This document shows, piece after piece, positions 7,828 through 16,426 of a stretch of 64,000 bases of DNA. Below the pieces are notes generated by a model. The model was not told where the DNA came from and ran no database searches. It was given only the letters and a program-made list of their open reading frames with translations. How positions within the stretch are numbered: the stretch's first letter is position 1; each line of letters begins with the position of its first letter. Source of the DNA: JACVRW01 sp963819635. Its GTDB lineage: Bacteria > Actinomycetota > Thermoleophilia > Solirubrobacterales > Thermoleophilaceae. The stretch covers positions 62,001 to 126,000 of the forward strand of contig CAWFWX010000011.1 of assembly GCA_963819635.1 (NCBI GenBank), read 5' to 3'. The position numbers and the translations under genes were made by a program.

Positions 7828-7997
7828 CCCCAACGCGCCGAGCTCAGGGTCTGACCCCGAACGCGCCGAGCTCAGGGTCTGACCCCTAACGCGCCGAGCT
7901 TAGGGTCTGACCCCTCGCGGGGTCTCAACAGCTTGGGGTCTGACCCCTCGCGGGGTCTCAACAACTTGGGGTCTGACCCCTCGCGGGGTCAGACCCT
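7819..7997. repeat. Tandem array of seven GGGGTC-N-GACCCC palindromes
   Basis: Seven near-identical 13-mers (GGGGTCTGACCCC or AGGGTCTGACCCC, the last inverted to GGGGTCAGACCCT) run head to tail between the LysR stop and the decarboxylase start. The centre TCTGA falls at 7823, 7850, 7878, 7906, 7939 and 7972, so the unit is 27-28 bases (linker AACGCGCCGAGCT) for the first four copies and 33 bases (linker TCGCGGGGTCTCAACA) for the rest. Each 13-mer is a perfect inverted repeat around one central base, and neighbouring copies can also pair. The array may act as a transcription terminator/attenuator; in form it is a REP/BIME-like mobile palindrome cluster. Confidence 0.9.
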
Positions 7998-8008
7998 AGG
8001 ATGGCCGC

Positions 8009-9397
8009 GTGGCAGACCTACCCGACGCTCTGCGGCGCACGGCGGAGCGCGTCGCCGACTACCGCGGCCGCGTGGGCGACCGGCCGGTCGCGCCGGCGGT
8101 GGACCGCGAAGCGCTGCGCGCGGCGCTCGGCGGCGAGCTACCGGTCGAGGGCACGGAGCCGGACGCGGTCATCGAGCAGCTCATCGCCGCCGTCGAGCCC
8201 GCGCTGACCGCCTCGGTCGGCCCGCGCTACTTCGGGTTCGTGGTCGGAGGAGCGCTCGAGTCCGCCACTCGTGCGGACATGCTCACGACCGGCTGGGACC
8301 AGATGGCGTTCAACGCCGCGAGCTCGCCGGTCGCCGCTCTCGTCGAGGAGGTGACGGGCGGGTGGCTGAAGGAGGCGTTCGGCCTGCCCGGCGACGCGTC
8401 CTTCGGATTCGTGACCGGCGCCCAGGGTGCGAACACGGTCGGCCTCGCGGCGGCGCGGCACCGCGTGCTCGCCCGGGCCGGGTGGGACGTCGAGGCGCGT
8501 GGGTTGGCGGCATCACCCGGGGTGCGGGTGGTAGCGAGCGACGAGCGCCACGCGACGATCGATCGCTCGCTCCGCCTGCTCGGCGTCGGGGCGGGCGCGG
8601 TCGAGGCCGTGGAAGCCGGCCCGAACGGGGCAATCGACATCGAGGCACTCGGTCGGGCGCTCGAGACGGGCGGCGACGTTCCGACGATCGTCTGCCTCCA
8701 GGCGGGCAACGTGAACACCGGCGCGTGCGACGACCTGGCCGCGGCGTGCGAGCTCGCGCGCGCCCACGGCGCCTGGGCCCACGTCGACGGCGCCTTCGGG
8801 CTGTGGGCGGCCGCGAGTCCGTCGAAACGGCCGCTGGTCGCTGGGCTCGAGCGAGCCGACTCGTGGGCGGTGGACGGGCACAAGTGGCTCAACGTGCCCT
8901 ACGACAGCGCGTACGTCTTCTGTGCCGATCCGGAGGCGCACGCGTCATCGATGTCCTTCACCGCCGCGTACCTCGAGGCCGGCCTGGCGGGCGCCGCGAG
9001 GTCGCCCGCCGACTACAACGCCGAGGCGTCGCGCCGGGCACGGGGATTCGCAACCTGGGCGGCGCTGCGCGAGCTCGGACGCGACGGCCTGGCGGAGCTC
9101 GTGGACCGCTGCTGCGCGCTCGCGTCCCGCTTCGCCGAGCAGCTCGCCGAGCTCGACGAGGTCGAGATCGGCAACGAGGTCGTGCTGAACCAGGTCCTGG
9201 TGAGCTTCGACAGCGACGAGCGCACGGACCGCGTGGTGGACGCCGTCCAGCGGGACGGCACCTGCTGGATGGGCGGCACGACCTGGCACGGGCGGCGCTA
9301 CATGCGCATCTCGGTCTCGAACTGGTCGACGACCGAGGACGACGTGGACCGCTCCGTCGCAGCGATCCGCCGTGTTAACGCCGTATTAGGGGTCTGA
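8009..9397 (+). CDS. Pyridoxal-phosphate-dependent (group II) decarboxylase
   Basis: 462 residues, starting at GTG 8009 with AGGA about nine bases upstream. The fold-type I core is clear: a GAQGAN substrate/cofactor loop, HVDGAFG (the Asp that pairs with the pyridine nitrogen), and DGHKWLNVPYD carrying the Schiff-base Lys at about residue 292. This places it with group II amino-acid decarboxylases (aromatic-L-amino-acid, glutamate/diaminobutyrate type); the substrate amino acid cannot be decided. The C-terminal residues NAVLGV and the TGA stop are written by repeat sequence (9374-9401: GTTAACGCCGTATTAGGGG followed by the GGGGTCTGACCCC palindrome), so the native end has been replaced or extended. 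Cytoplasmic. Confidence 0.85.
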   Translation: MADLPDALRRTAERVADYRGRVGDRPVAPAVDREALRAALGGELPVEGTEPDAVIEQLIAAVEPALTASVGPRYFGFVVGGALESATRADMLTTGWDQMAFNAASSPVAALVEEVTGGWLKEAFGLPGDASFGFVTGAQGANTVGLAAARHRVLARAGWDVEARGLAASPGVRVVASDERHATIDRSLRLLGVGAGAVEAVEAGPNGAIDIEALGRALETGGDVPTIVCLQAGNVNTGACDDLAAACELARAHGAWAHVDGAFGLWAAASPSKRPLVAGLERADSWAVDGHKWLNVPYDSAYVFCADPEAHASSMSFTAAYLEAGLAGAARSPADYNAEASRRARGFATWAALRELGRDGLAELVDRCCALASRFAEQLAELDEVEIGNEVVLNQVLVSFDSDERTDRVVDAVQRDGTCWMGGTTWHGRRYMRISVSNWSTTEDDVDRSVAAIRRVNAVLGV

Positions 9398-9401
9398 CCC
9401 C
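9374..9401. repeat. Composite repeat: GTTA-CCGTATTAGGGG motif fused to the GGGGTCTGACCCC palindrome
   Basis: Bases 9374-9392 match 3851-3869 at 17 of 19 positions, and 9389-9401 is a perfect copy of the palindrome found in the 7819-7997 array. It contains the end of the decarboxylase gene and lies just before the convergent membrane-protein gene, so a hairpin here could terminate both. Confidence 0.8.
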
Positions 9402-9414
9402 TTACGTTGCGCCA

Positions 9415-10062
9415 TCAGGTCGCCAGCGTAACCAAGCCGGCCAGGATGAACGCGCTCGCCCAGAACTGGTCGGAGTTGATCCAGGCCTTGCGCAGGAAGG
9501 TCAGCCCGAACTTCTCGTAGACGAGCAGCGCGACCACGCCCATCACGGCGAGCATCGCGGCCACGTGGACCGTGATGGCCAGCATCCCCTCGCCGACGCC
9601 CATGGTCGCGACCGGGTAATCGTGGACGTGGCCGGCGTGGGCGTCGGCGCTCTCCGCTCCGCCGGCGCCGAGCAGGACCGGCGTCACCATCAGGCCGGCG
9701 CCGTGGGCGCTCGACATGAGGAATGACCACCACGTGAGCTCGCCGCGGGTGACCCTCATCGTCGTCCAGCGCGGGTGCGCTCGCGGCTTCCAGAAGCGGA
9801 AGAGGCCGAACGCGATCAGAGCGGCCGCCGCGAAGAGGTGGAGCGGGCGCGGGTCCGCGATCGCACCAAGGCCGACGACCAGCGCCACAACCAACGCGAT
9901 CGCCGCCTCGTGGCCGATCGCGATCGGCGGCAGGGCGCGGAGCACCGAGCGCCGGTCCCGGTCCTGCATCCCGAGTCCGACCGCGAACAGCCAGCCCATC
10001 GCGGGGTTCAGCCCGTGATAGGCGCCGAGCAGCCCGACGGTCACCAGCGGCAGGGTGTCCAA
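9415..10062 (-). CDS. Polytopic membrane protein with HGLNP motif, partner of SBP56
   Basis: 215 residues with about six hydrophobic helices. The first helix carries HGLNPAMGW, reminiscent of the H-G-x-D/N-P signature of NicO/UreH-like metal and sulphur-related transporters. A His-rich loop (DAHAGHVHDY, about residues 140-149) could bind metal. It lies 3 bases downstream of the SBP56-like gene on the same strand, so the two are almost certainly cotranscribed. A role in moving a metal (for example copper) or a sulphur/selenium compound for SBP56 is a reasonable inference from this pairing but is not shown. I cannot assign an established family with certainty. Confidence 0.65.
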   Translation of the reverse strand: MDTLPLVTVGLLGAYHGLNPAMGWLFAVGLGMQDRDRRSVLRALPPIAIGHEAAIALVVALVVGLGAIADPRPLHLFAAAALIAFGLFRFWKPRAHPRWTTMRVTRGELTWWSFLMSSAHGAGLMVTPVLLGAGGAESADAHAGHVHDYPVATMGVGEGMLAITVHVAAMLAVMGVVALLVYEKFGLTFLRKAWINSDQFWASAFILAGLVTLAT

Positions 10063-10065
10063 CGG

Positions 10066-11475
10066 TCAGCCCCCGTTGGGGAAGCAATACGAGTCCGACG
10101 AAGCGTCGCCGCCCTGAAGGCGCACCTGGTGCGGCCGCTCCCCCTCGGGGAACTCCACGAACAGGTCCGGATCGACGGTCAGGGAGCCGTCCGCGCCGGC
10201 GTCCAGCTTGGCGAGCCAGCCCCTGATCCCGTCCGGATAGAACTGCTCGTCCCAGGACTGGTAGAGCGAGTTCGTCAGGTAGACCCGCCTGCCGTCGCGG
10301 CTGAGCTCGACCATCTGCGGACCGCCGTTGACCGGCCCGGAGGCCGGATGCGGCGAGCGCCCGACGATCCCGCCGAGCCGGACAGACCCGGTCTCGCGCG
10401 GGCTGTGCGGGTCGCTCACGTCGTAGCGCTTCAGCTCGCCCGTTCCCCAGCACGACACGTACAGCGAGCGATCGTCCACCGACAGCGCGATGTCGCTGAC
10501 CAGCGGCGGCACGGCGCCGAACGGCTTCAGCGCGTCAGGGAGCTGGTCGGCCTCGGCCGGCTCGGCCGGGATCGAGATCACCTTCTTCGCCCCGAAGCCG
10601 CCGTCGGGACTGCGCTCCCAGAGGAACACGGACGCCGAGAGGTCGGCCGTGGACACGACGCAGCCCACGAACCCGTAGGCCTTGTCGGGATCGTGTGCGG
10701 GCCGGAGCTCGAGCACCATCTGGTGCTCGGCGCCCAGGTCGATCTCCTGCAGGTGACGGCGCCGCTTCATGTCCCAGACGTGAAGGCGGTGGCCGTACTT
10801 GTTCCCGAGCAGCAGCTCCGGGTTCACACCGGCCTCGACCATGTTCGGCGTGCCCCACTCGCTCGTGATCACGCGGTCGTAGCCGAGGTGCCACCAGAAG
10901 TCGTAGGCCAGCTCCTGCGGGCCGCGGTCGCTCTCCCAGGCTCCCTTCACCTCGAACGTGTCGTGGTCGAGCATGAAGATGCCGCCGGGCCCGTCGCCCT
11001 CGGGATTGCCGAGCGCGTTCACGTAGATCCCGTCGGGACCGCAGTGGACGGTGTGGGCGCGGCTGTAGCCGGTCTTCTTCGCGATCTCCTCGGGCTCGAT
11101 CGTCCTGACGATCCGCGGGCTGCGCGGGTCGTCCTTCGTGTCGAGCACGTACACGCGCGACGAGCGCAGGCCGGGGACGACGAGGTAGCGCCGCTCGACG
11201 TGCGGGTGCGGCATCCAAGGGCATAGCGCCGACGAGCAGGCGTTCCAGCCGAAGTGGTGCAGCTCGTCGCCGACGTTCGGCATCTCCGTGCGGCCGACGA
11301 GCTCGCCGTAGGTGGGCGAGCTCTCGTCCAGGTCGAGCACGCCGAGCGCGTCGGGCGGCGTGTCGCCGTTCTGGCCCACGCCGATGGTGGCGACGTAGGC
11401 GAGCTGCTCGGGAGCGGCTGCCGCCGCCTCAGTCGCCGTCGCGTAGAAGCTGGGGTCAGGAGTCAAACGGGGCAT
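10066..11475 (-). CDS. Selenium-binding protein SBP56 family / methanethiol oxidase-like
   Basis: 469 residues, the normal length of the SBP56 family, a seven-bladed beta-propeller. The N-terminus TPDPSFYATATEA and the block HHFGWNACSSALCP (His and Cys residues proposed as metal/selenium ligands in this family) are diagnostic, as are HTVHCGPDGIYVNALG and EWGTPNMVEAG. Characterised bacterial members (MtoX) oxidise methanethiol to formaldehyde, H2S and H2O2 using copper; other members bind selenium. No signal peptide is visible, so a cytoplasmic location is likely, unlike periplasmic MtoX. The gene leads a two-gene unit with the HGLNP membrane protein, behind a palindromic operator at 11508-11523. 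Confidence 0.88.
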   Translation of the reverse strand: MPRLTPDPSFYATATEAAAAAPEQLAYVATIGVGQNGDTPPDALGVLDLDESSPTYGELVGRTEMPNVGDELHHFGWNACSSALCPWMPHPHVERRYLVVPGLRSSRVYVLDTKDDPRSPRIVRTIEPEEIAKKTGYSRAHTVHCGPDGIYVNALGNPEGDGPGGIFMLDHDTFEVKGAWESDRGPQELAYDFWWHLGYDRVITSEWGTPNMVEAGVNPELLLGNKYGHRLHVWDMKRRRHLQEIDLGAEHQMVLELRPAHDPDKAYGFVGCVVSTADLSASVFLWERSPDGGFGAKKVISIPAEPAEADQLPDALKPFGAVPPLVSDIALSVDDRSLYVSCWGTGELKRYDVSDPHSPRETGSVRLGGIVGRSPHPASGPVNGGPQMVELSRDGRRVYLTNSLYQSWDEQFYPDGIRGWLAKLDAGADGSLTVDPDLFVEFPEGERPHQVRLQGGDASSDSYCFPNGG

Positions 11476-11507
11476 CTGTGCAAACCCTCCGAATCACGTA
11501 ATGGGGT

Positions 11508-11523
11508 TTAGTCATTTGACTAA
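11508..11523. promoter_or_regulatory. 16-bp perfect palindrome, candidate operator of the SBP56 unit
   Basis: TTAGTCATTTGACTAA is a perfect inverted repeat (7-2-7) about 33 bases upstream of the SBP56 start, in an AT-rich pocket. It is followed at once by GTCAGTTGACC, which repeats the half-site TTGAC. This arrangement suits a dimeric repressor or activator (MarR, Rrf2 or TetR type). No regulator gene is adjacent. Confidence 0.65.
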
Positions 11524-11551
11524 GTCAGTTGACCAAATAGTCCGGCACCTG

Positions 11552-13654
11552 TCAAGGCAGCGACCTCCTTATCTCGCATGTGGTCGCGCGGTCGCGCGCG
11601 GCGCCGCCGATGCACGTGTCTCGCTGAGGGCCGCCGGCCAGACGGTCGCTGCCCTTGCCGCCGGACAGCACGTCCCTGCCGCGGCCGCCGCAGACCACGT
11701 CCCTGCCGCCACGGCCGACGACGCGGTCGTTTCCGCCCAGGGCGGCGATCACGTCGGCGCCGCGGGTGCCGCGCAGCCTGTCGCGGCCGGCGGTGCCGAC
11801 GATGGTGGCCCGCCTGCCGCCGCAGCGTGCCGCGGGCGGCGGAGCGCCGCCGCCGGCGTCGGGCTGCACCGCCGGGGCATCGAGTGTCAGCTTCACGTTG
11901 TCCGCGAGCGCCGACGAGTACGTCTTGTCATCGTCGATGGACGTGACGGTCACCCGGATCTGCCGGGTGCCCGCCGGCACGGGGCGGCTCCCCTGCCGGC
12001 GCAGCAGCGTGGTCAGGTTATTGCGGTCCGCAGCCGTGACCGGGCCGATCTGGAGGGAGTCCAGCGCCTCGCCGCCGCCGCCGAGGTAGTCCGCGCGAGC
12101 TGCGATCCGGTCGTTGAACGCGAGCGCTCCGCCCAGGTAGGCGGACAGGCTCGCCGTCGCCCTTCCGGCGTCGATGGAGGCGCCCGCGGTCGACACGTCG
12201 ACGGTCTGGAACGCCTCGGTGACCCCGTCCGTGGCCGAGCTGTTCCCGCCCCACAGGAGGCTCAGGCCGCCCGTCGCGTACCACGGCGACGCGAGCAGCG
12301 AGGGTGAGAAGGCATGCGAGGTCAGGCCGTAGCGCGCGAACGTGATCCCGCCGCTGCGCTCCCAGCCCGGTATCGCGGGTGACTCGGTGAACACGCCGGC
12401 CGCGCCCGAGCCCTCGAATCCGCCGTTCGCCAGCAGGTTGCCGTCGAGCGCCGGCGAGGAGGAGCCGTAGCGGACACTCACCAGCGCTTCCCCGTAGCGC
12501 GGCGCGGCGAGATCCAAGCGGCCGTCCGCGTCGAAGTCCGCGAGCGCGAGGTGGACGGGCCCCGCTCCCACCGGCACGTCGTCGGCCGCCCGGAAGCCGC
12601 CGGCGCCGTCTCCGAGGCGCACGCTCACCGTCTCGAGGCCGGAGTTCGCGGCCGCGAAGTCCTCGTTGCCGTCGCCGTCGAAGTCGCCGACGGCCACGGC
12701 GTACGGGTCGTCGCCCACGGGCACATCCGGTCCGCCGCTGAACTTTCCGTCGCCTGTCCCGAGGCGCACGCCGACAGCGGCGTTGCCCGAGAGGGCGGCC
12801 GCGACGTCCTGACGCCCATCGGCGTTGAAGTCGCCGACAGCCCATCCGGCGGGCGTGTTCGCCGACCCGGGGAGCGCGATCTCCGCTCCGGCCACGAGGT
12901 TCCCGCCTCCCGTTCCCAGGAGCACGCCCGCGGGCTTGTTTCCGAAGGCTCCGTAGGCGAGGTCCTCGTTCCCGTCCGAGTTGAACTCGCCGACCACGAG
13001 GCTCGCCGCCGGCGCGGCGACCGTGCCACCCGGCGTGAACGTCCCATTCCCGGCGCCGAGCCGCACCGTGACCTCCTGGGCCGCGGCGGCGTCCGACAGC
13101 GAGATCGCGAGGTCATCCTTGCCGTCCGCGTTGAAGTCGCCGGCCACCACTCCGAACGGCACCTTGCCGAGCTCGACGTCGGCGGCGTTCGTAAACGTTC
13201 CGTCCCCTTTGCCGAGCCGCACACTGACGTCCTTGTCGCTCGTGTTGCCCACGGCCAGGTCGTCCTTGCCGTCACCGTTGAAGTCGCCCAGCGCCAGCCG
13301 GTTCGGGTCCTTGCCCACGGACACGATCTCCGCCGGAGCGAAGCCCCGACTCGCCGCCGCAAGGTGAACGAGTACCTGCCCCCCGCTGCTGCTGACGGTC
13401 GCGAGGTCGGCCCGGCCGTCCGCGTTGAAGTCGCCGGCAGCGACCGCGTACGGGCTTGCAACCCCGAGCTCTTCACCTGAGCCGAAGAAGCTCTGCGCAC
13501 TGGCCGGCCCGGCCGACACGAGCAGGAGCAGCGCAGCCGCGGCAAGGAGCGCCGCCGCTCTCACGCCGCCTCCGAGGCGACCGCGCCCCGGCGGGCACTC
13601 CCTGCCCGGATGGCCGGCTGGAACTTGGTAATAGGGCAGGTGGTGCTCGTGCAT
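11552..13654 (-). CDS. Secreted FG-GAP/VCBS beta-propeller protein with RTX-like C-terminus
   Basis: 700 residues. A long N-region leads into a signal peptide (RAAALLAAAALLLLVSAGPA, cleavage near ASAQS, about residue 54). Seven FG-GAP/VCBS repeats follow (consensus V-G-D-F-N-x-D-G-x-x-D-L-A, with Ca2+-binding DxDxD loops), then a carbohydrate-binding-like domain beginning NLLANGGFEG (about 415-580), a low-complexity linker, and a C-terminal glycine/aspartate nonapeptide section (GTAGRDRLRGTRGADVIAAL) of hemolysin-type Ca2+-binding repeats. It is probably extracellular, with an adhesive or carbohydrate-binding role, though no catalytic domain is visible. Monocistronic; the unusually long pre-signal N-terminus suggests a start further in, for example at a GTG nearer the signal core. 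Confidence 0.8.
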   Translation of the reverse strand: MHEHHLPYYQVPAGHPGRECPPGRGRLGGGVRAAALLAAAALLLLVSAGPASAQSFFGSGEELGVASPYAVAAGDFNADGRADLATVSSSGGQVLVHLAAASRGFAPAEIVSVGKDPNRLALGDFNGDGKDDLAVGNTSDKDVSVRLGKGDGTFTNAADVELGKVPFGVVAGDFNADGKDDLAISLSDAAAAQEVTVRLGAGNGTFTPGGTVAAPAASLVVGEFNSDGNEDLAYGAFGNKPAGVLLGTGGGNLVAGAEIALPGSANTPAGWAVGDFNADGRQDVAAALSGNAAVGVRLGTGDGKFSGGPDVPVGDDPYAVAVGDFDGDGNEDFAAANSGLETVSVRLGDGAGGFRAADDVPVGAGPVHLALADFDADGRLDLAAPRYGEALVSVRYGSSSPALDGNLLANGGFEGSGAAGVFTESPAIPGWERSGGITFARYGLTSHAFSPSLLASPWYATGGLSLLWGGNSSATDGVTEAFQTVDVSTAGASIDAGRATASLSAYLGGALAFNDRIAARADYLGGGGEALDSLQIGPVTAADRNNLTTLLRRQGSRPVPAGTRQIRVTVTSIDDDKTYSSALADNVKLTLDAPAVQPDAGGGAPPPAARCGGRRATIVGTAGRDRLRGTRGADVIAALGGNDRVVGRGGRDVVCGGRGRDVLSGGKGSDRLAGGPQRDTCIGGAARDRATTCEIRRSLP

Positions 13655-13732
13655 CGCGCGGTCTCCTCGGCGTGGTTTCGCCCTAGTTGACCGCGGCGCG
13701 GTTGGCCGCCGGTAGGCGCTCGGTAAGTGCGC

Positions 13733-16348
13733 TCAGCCGCTCTCGGCAAACAGGCCCAGCTCGGAGGCGCGCCGCGCCGCCTCGCGGCGGGTGGAGGCGC
13801 CGAGCTTCGTGAGCACGGCGGCCACGTGATGTTCGGCGGTTCGCTGCGAGACGATCAGCCGGTCGGCGATCTCGGCGTTGGTGAGCCCCTCGGCGAGCAG
13901 CGCAAGCACCTCCAGCTGGCGCGCGGTGAGGCCGGCAGGGTTCGCCCGCGTCGCCTTCCGCGGGCCGCGCGGAACGCGGATGCCGAGCTCGCGCATCCGC
14001 GTGGTCACCCGCCTCGTAAGCGGCTCCGCGCCGAGCCGCCGCGCGGTCTCGATCGCCTCGGCCAGCGCTCGCGCATCGTCCGTCAGCGACTGCATCAGCG
14101 CCCGCTCGTAGCGCCACCCGAGCTCGCCGAACGCGTCGGCCGCCGCCCGCCAGTCGCGGCGCACCATGGCCGCGTACGGGCCGGACGCGGGAGCGTCGAG
14201 CTCGATCTCGACTCCGGCCACGGCGGCCCACGCGGCCAACCGGCCCGCATAGCGGCCGCGCAGCCCTCCGTGCGCGCGCATGCGCTCCGCGAGCTCCTCG
14301 AAGCGCTCGCGCGGCACCGTCCCGCCGCTCGTCAGCGCGAGCTCGGTCTCGAGCTCGATGACGGGCGTGATCCGCTGCGGCTCGCCGGCGCGCTCCGCGT
14401 GCTCGGCCAGCTCGGCCACCCGCTCACGCGCGTCGGGGTCGCCCCTCCGCACCGCGAGCTCGGCCAGGACGGTCGTCGCGTGCAGCTGGACGATCGTGAT
14501 GCCGCGCTGGATCTCCGCCCGCGTGGCGCTTTCCGCCTCGTCCCAGTGGCCGCCCCGCAGCCGCAGCCACGCGAGCGTCGTGGCCACGTACGAGACGTAC
14601 GTGTGCACCTCGTACTGCTCTGCGTACGCGACCGCCTGCTCCGCGTAGCGAAGCGCCGGCTCCGGCATCGCCCAGGACATCAGGACGTAGGCCAGGTTCC
14701 CGAGCGCGCGGGTCGCGTCCTCGCGCTCGCCGGCCACGTCGGCGAGCGCGTGCGCCTCGAGCAGGGCGCCGCTCTCAGCCGGATCCAGCTGCACCTTCGT
14801 GCAGGCGATGTTCACGAGCGCGTGCGCGCGGGTGCTCTCGTCGCCCAGCCGGGTCGCGAGATCGAGCGCCCGCTTCCCCCACCTGAGCGCCTCGCCGGTG
14901 TCCTCGCCGAGCATCGCGAGCTGTGCCACGCCGCTGCAGGCGCGGGCGAGCTCGATGGACTCGCCGAGCGGCTCGAGGATCGTGATCGCCTCGAGCGCCT
15001 TGCCGCGCGCGGGCTCCCCATCGCCGACGAACCAGTGCAGCCGCGACAGCACGCGGGTGCAGCGGCCGACCGCCGCCGGGTCGCCGAGGTCGCGGTGGAT
15101 GCCGATCGCGCCTTCGATCGCGCCGAAGGCGTCGTCCAGGCGCCCGACGAGGTATGCGGCCGTCGCGAGCTCCTCGAGGAGATCCGCCTGCTCGAGCTCG
15201 GACAGCCGGTCGGCGAAGTCCGCGGCGCGCCTGTAGTGCGAGTAGGCCTCGCGGTTCGACTCGAGCGCGGCCGCGCGCCGAGCGGCGATCAGCGCGTACT
15301 CGCTCACCACGACCTCGTCGCCCGCGGCCTCCGCGTGGTGCACGATGTCGGCCGGGTCGGCGCCGGCGGCGCGCAGGGCGCCGAGCACCTGCGCGTGCAC
15401 GCGCCGCCGGGCCACTCCCGGGATGCTCGACAGGACCGCGTTGCGCGCCAGCTCGTGGCGGAAGCGGACGTGGCCGCCGGCCAGCTCGAGCAGCTGGCGG
15501 CGCTCGGGCTCCTCCGCTGCGACCGGCCAGCCCGGCATCAGCTCGTCGAGCACCGCTGCGCTCACGCGATTCGGCACGGCCGAGACGAGCTCAACCAGGC
15601 GGCGCGCGGGCCCGTCGAGGCGGGCGACCCGCGCCGAGACGGCGCTGGCCACCGACGGCGGGGGGTCCGTGCCGTCGCGCGAGGCGAGCAGCTCCGTGAG
15701 GTAGAACGGGTTCCCGCCGGTCGCGGTGTACAGCTCGTCGGCGTCCTCGCCCGCGAGGGCCGCCACGGCATCGCGTGACAGCGGGAGAAGCTCGAGCAGC
15801 ACCACGTCGTCCGGGCGGATCGCACCGAGCGCGGCGTGGAGCGGGTGACCGGGCGGCGCCTCGCCGCCGCGGTAGGTCACAACGAGCAGGGCCGGGAGCG
15901 CGCCGATGCGCCGTCCCAGGACGGTGACGGAGTCGAGCGTCGCGTGGTCCGCCCAGTGGACGTCCTCCAGCACCAGCACGGCCGGGTGCGGCGGCTGCTC
16001 GAGCTCGGCGATCAGCAGGTCCTGGATCTCGTGCGGGGCGGCGTCGGCGGCGAGCGCCGCCTCGAGGGCCGCCGACACGTTCCCGGCCAGGTCGCGAAAC
16101 GGGCCGAGCGGACGCGGGATCGAGAGGTCGTCGCAGGTGCCGAACAGGACATGCCCGCCGTCGAGATCGTTCAGGAACCTCCGGACCAGCGAGGTCTTGC
16201 CGATGCCGGGCTCGCCGGTGACGCACACCATCCGGCCCTCGCCGCGGGCGGCCGCGGTTCTCGCGTCAGCCAGCGCCGCGAGCCCCGCTTCGCGCTCGAG
16301 CAAGTCCACGCCGACAGTAGACACGTAGGTACCCGGTGGGTCAAACAT
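13733..16348 (-). CDS. Large LuxR-family regulator with AAA/NTPase and TPR domains
   Basis: 871 residues, the usual length of MalT/LAL-type regulators. Walker A is GEPGIGKTS (residues 45-53), Walker B AVLVLEDVHWAD (about 123-134). The middle is a helical TPR-like region. The C-terminus (about 805-865) is a LuxR helix-turn-helix (LTARQLEVLALLAEGLTNAE, then VSQRTAEHHVAAVLTKLG). Such proteins sense a ligand through the NTPase/TPR part and activate transcription. It is divergent, 78 bases apart, from the methyltransferase-SARP pair, a plausible target. Its start may be an internal Val/Met just before VDLLEREAGL; the first dozen residues are weakly conserved. Confidence 0.85.
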   Translation of the reverse strand: MFDPPGTYVSTVGVDLLEREAGLAALADARTAAARGEGRMVCVTGEPGIGKTSLVRRFLNDLDGGHVLFGTCDDLSIPRPLGPFRDLAGNVSAALEAALAADAAPHEIQDLLIAELEQPPHPAVLVLEDVHWADHATLDSVTVLGRRIGALPALLVVTYRGGEAPPGHPLHAALGAIRPDDVVLLELLPLSRDAVAALAGEDADELYTATGGNPFYLTELLASRDGTDPPPSVASAVSARVARLDGPARRLVELVSAVPNRVSAAVLDELMPGWPVAAEEPERRQLLELAGGHVRFRHELARNAVLSSIPGVARRRVHAQVLGALRAAGADPADIVHHAEAAGDEVVVSEYALIAARRAAALESNREAYSHYRRAADFADRLSELEQADLLEELATAAYLVGRLDDAFGAIEGAIGIHRDLGDPAAVGRCTRVLSRLHWFVGDGEPARGKALEAITILEPLGESIELARACSGVAQLAMLGEDTGEALRWGKRALDLATRLGDESTRAHALVNIACTKVQLDPAESGALLEAHALADVAGEREDATRALGNLAYVLMSWAMPEPALRYAEQAVAYAEQYEVHTYVSYVATTLAWLRLRGGHWDEAESATRAEIQRGITIVQLHATTVLAELAVRRGDPDARERVAELAEHAERAGEPQRITPVIELETELALTSGGTVPRERFEELAERMRAHGGLRGRYAGRLAAWAAVAGVEIELDAPASGPYAAMVRRDWRAAADAFGELGWRYERALMQSLTDDARALAEAIETARRLGAEPLTRRVTTRMRELGIRVPRGPRKATRANPAGLTARQLEVLALLAEGLTNAEIADRLIVSQRTAEHHVAAVLTKLGASTRREAARRASELGLFAESG

Positions 16349-16426
16349 AGGTAGTCGGCACCGATGACGCGACCCGCGCGCCTCCGTAGCTTCGGGCTCT
16401 CAAATGCAACCAAGGAGAGAGCTGCT

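Noticed and set aside
7819..7997. CRISPR-like array (regular short repeats)
   Set aside because: Repeats are 13-base palindromes with nearly identical linkers, so there are no unique spacers, and no cas genes are near. It is a tandem palindrome array.
11450..11475. Palindrome copy at the SBP56 start (GGGGTCAGG)
   Set aside because: Only the left half matches, and the encoded LTPDPSFY is a normal, conserved N-terminus of the SBP56 family.
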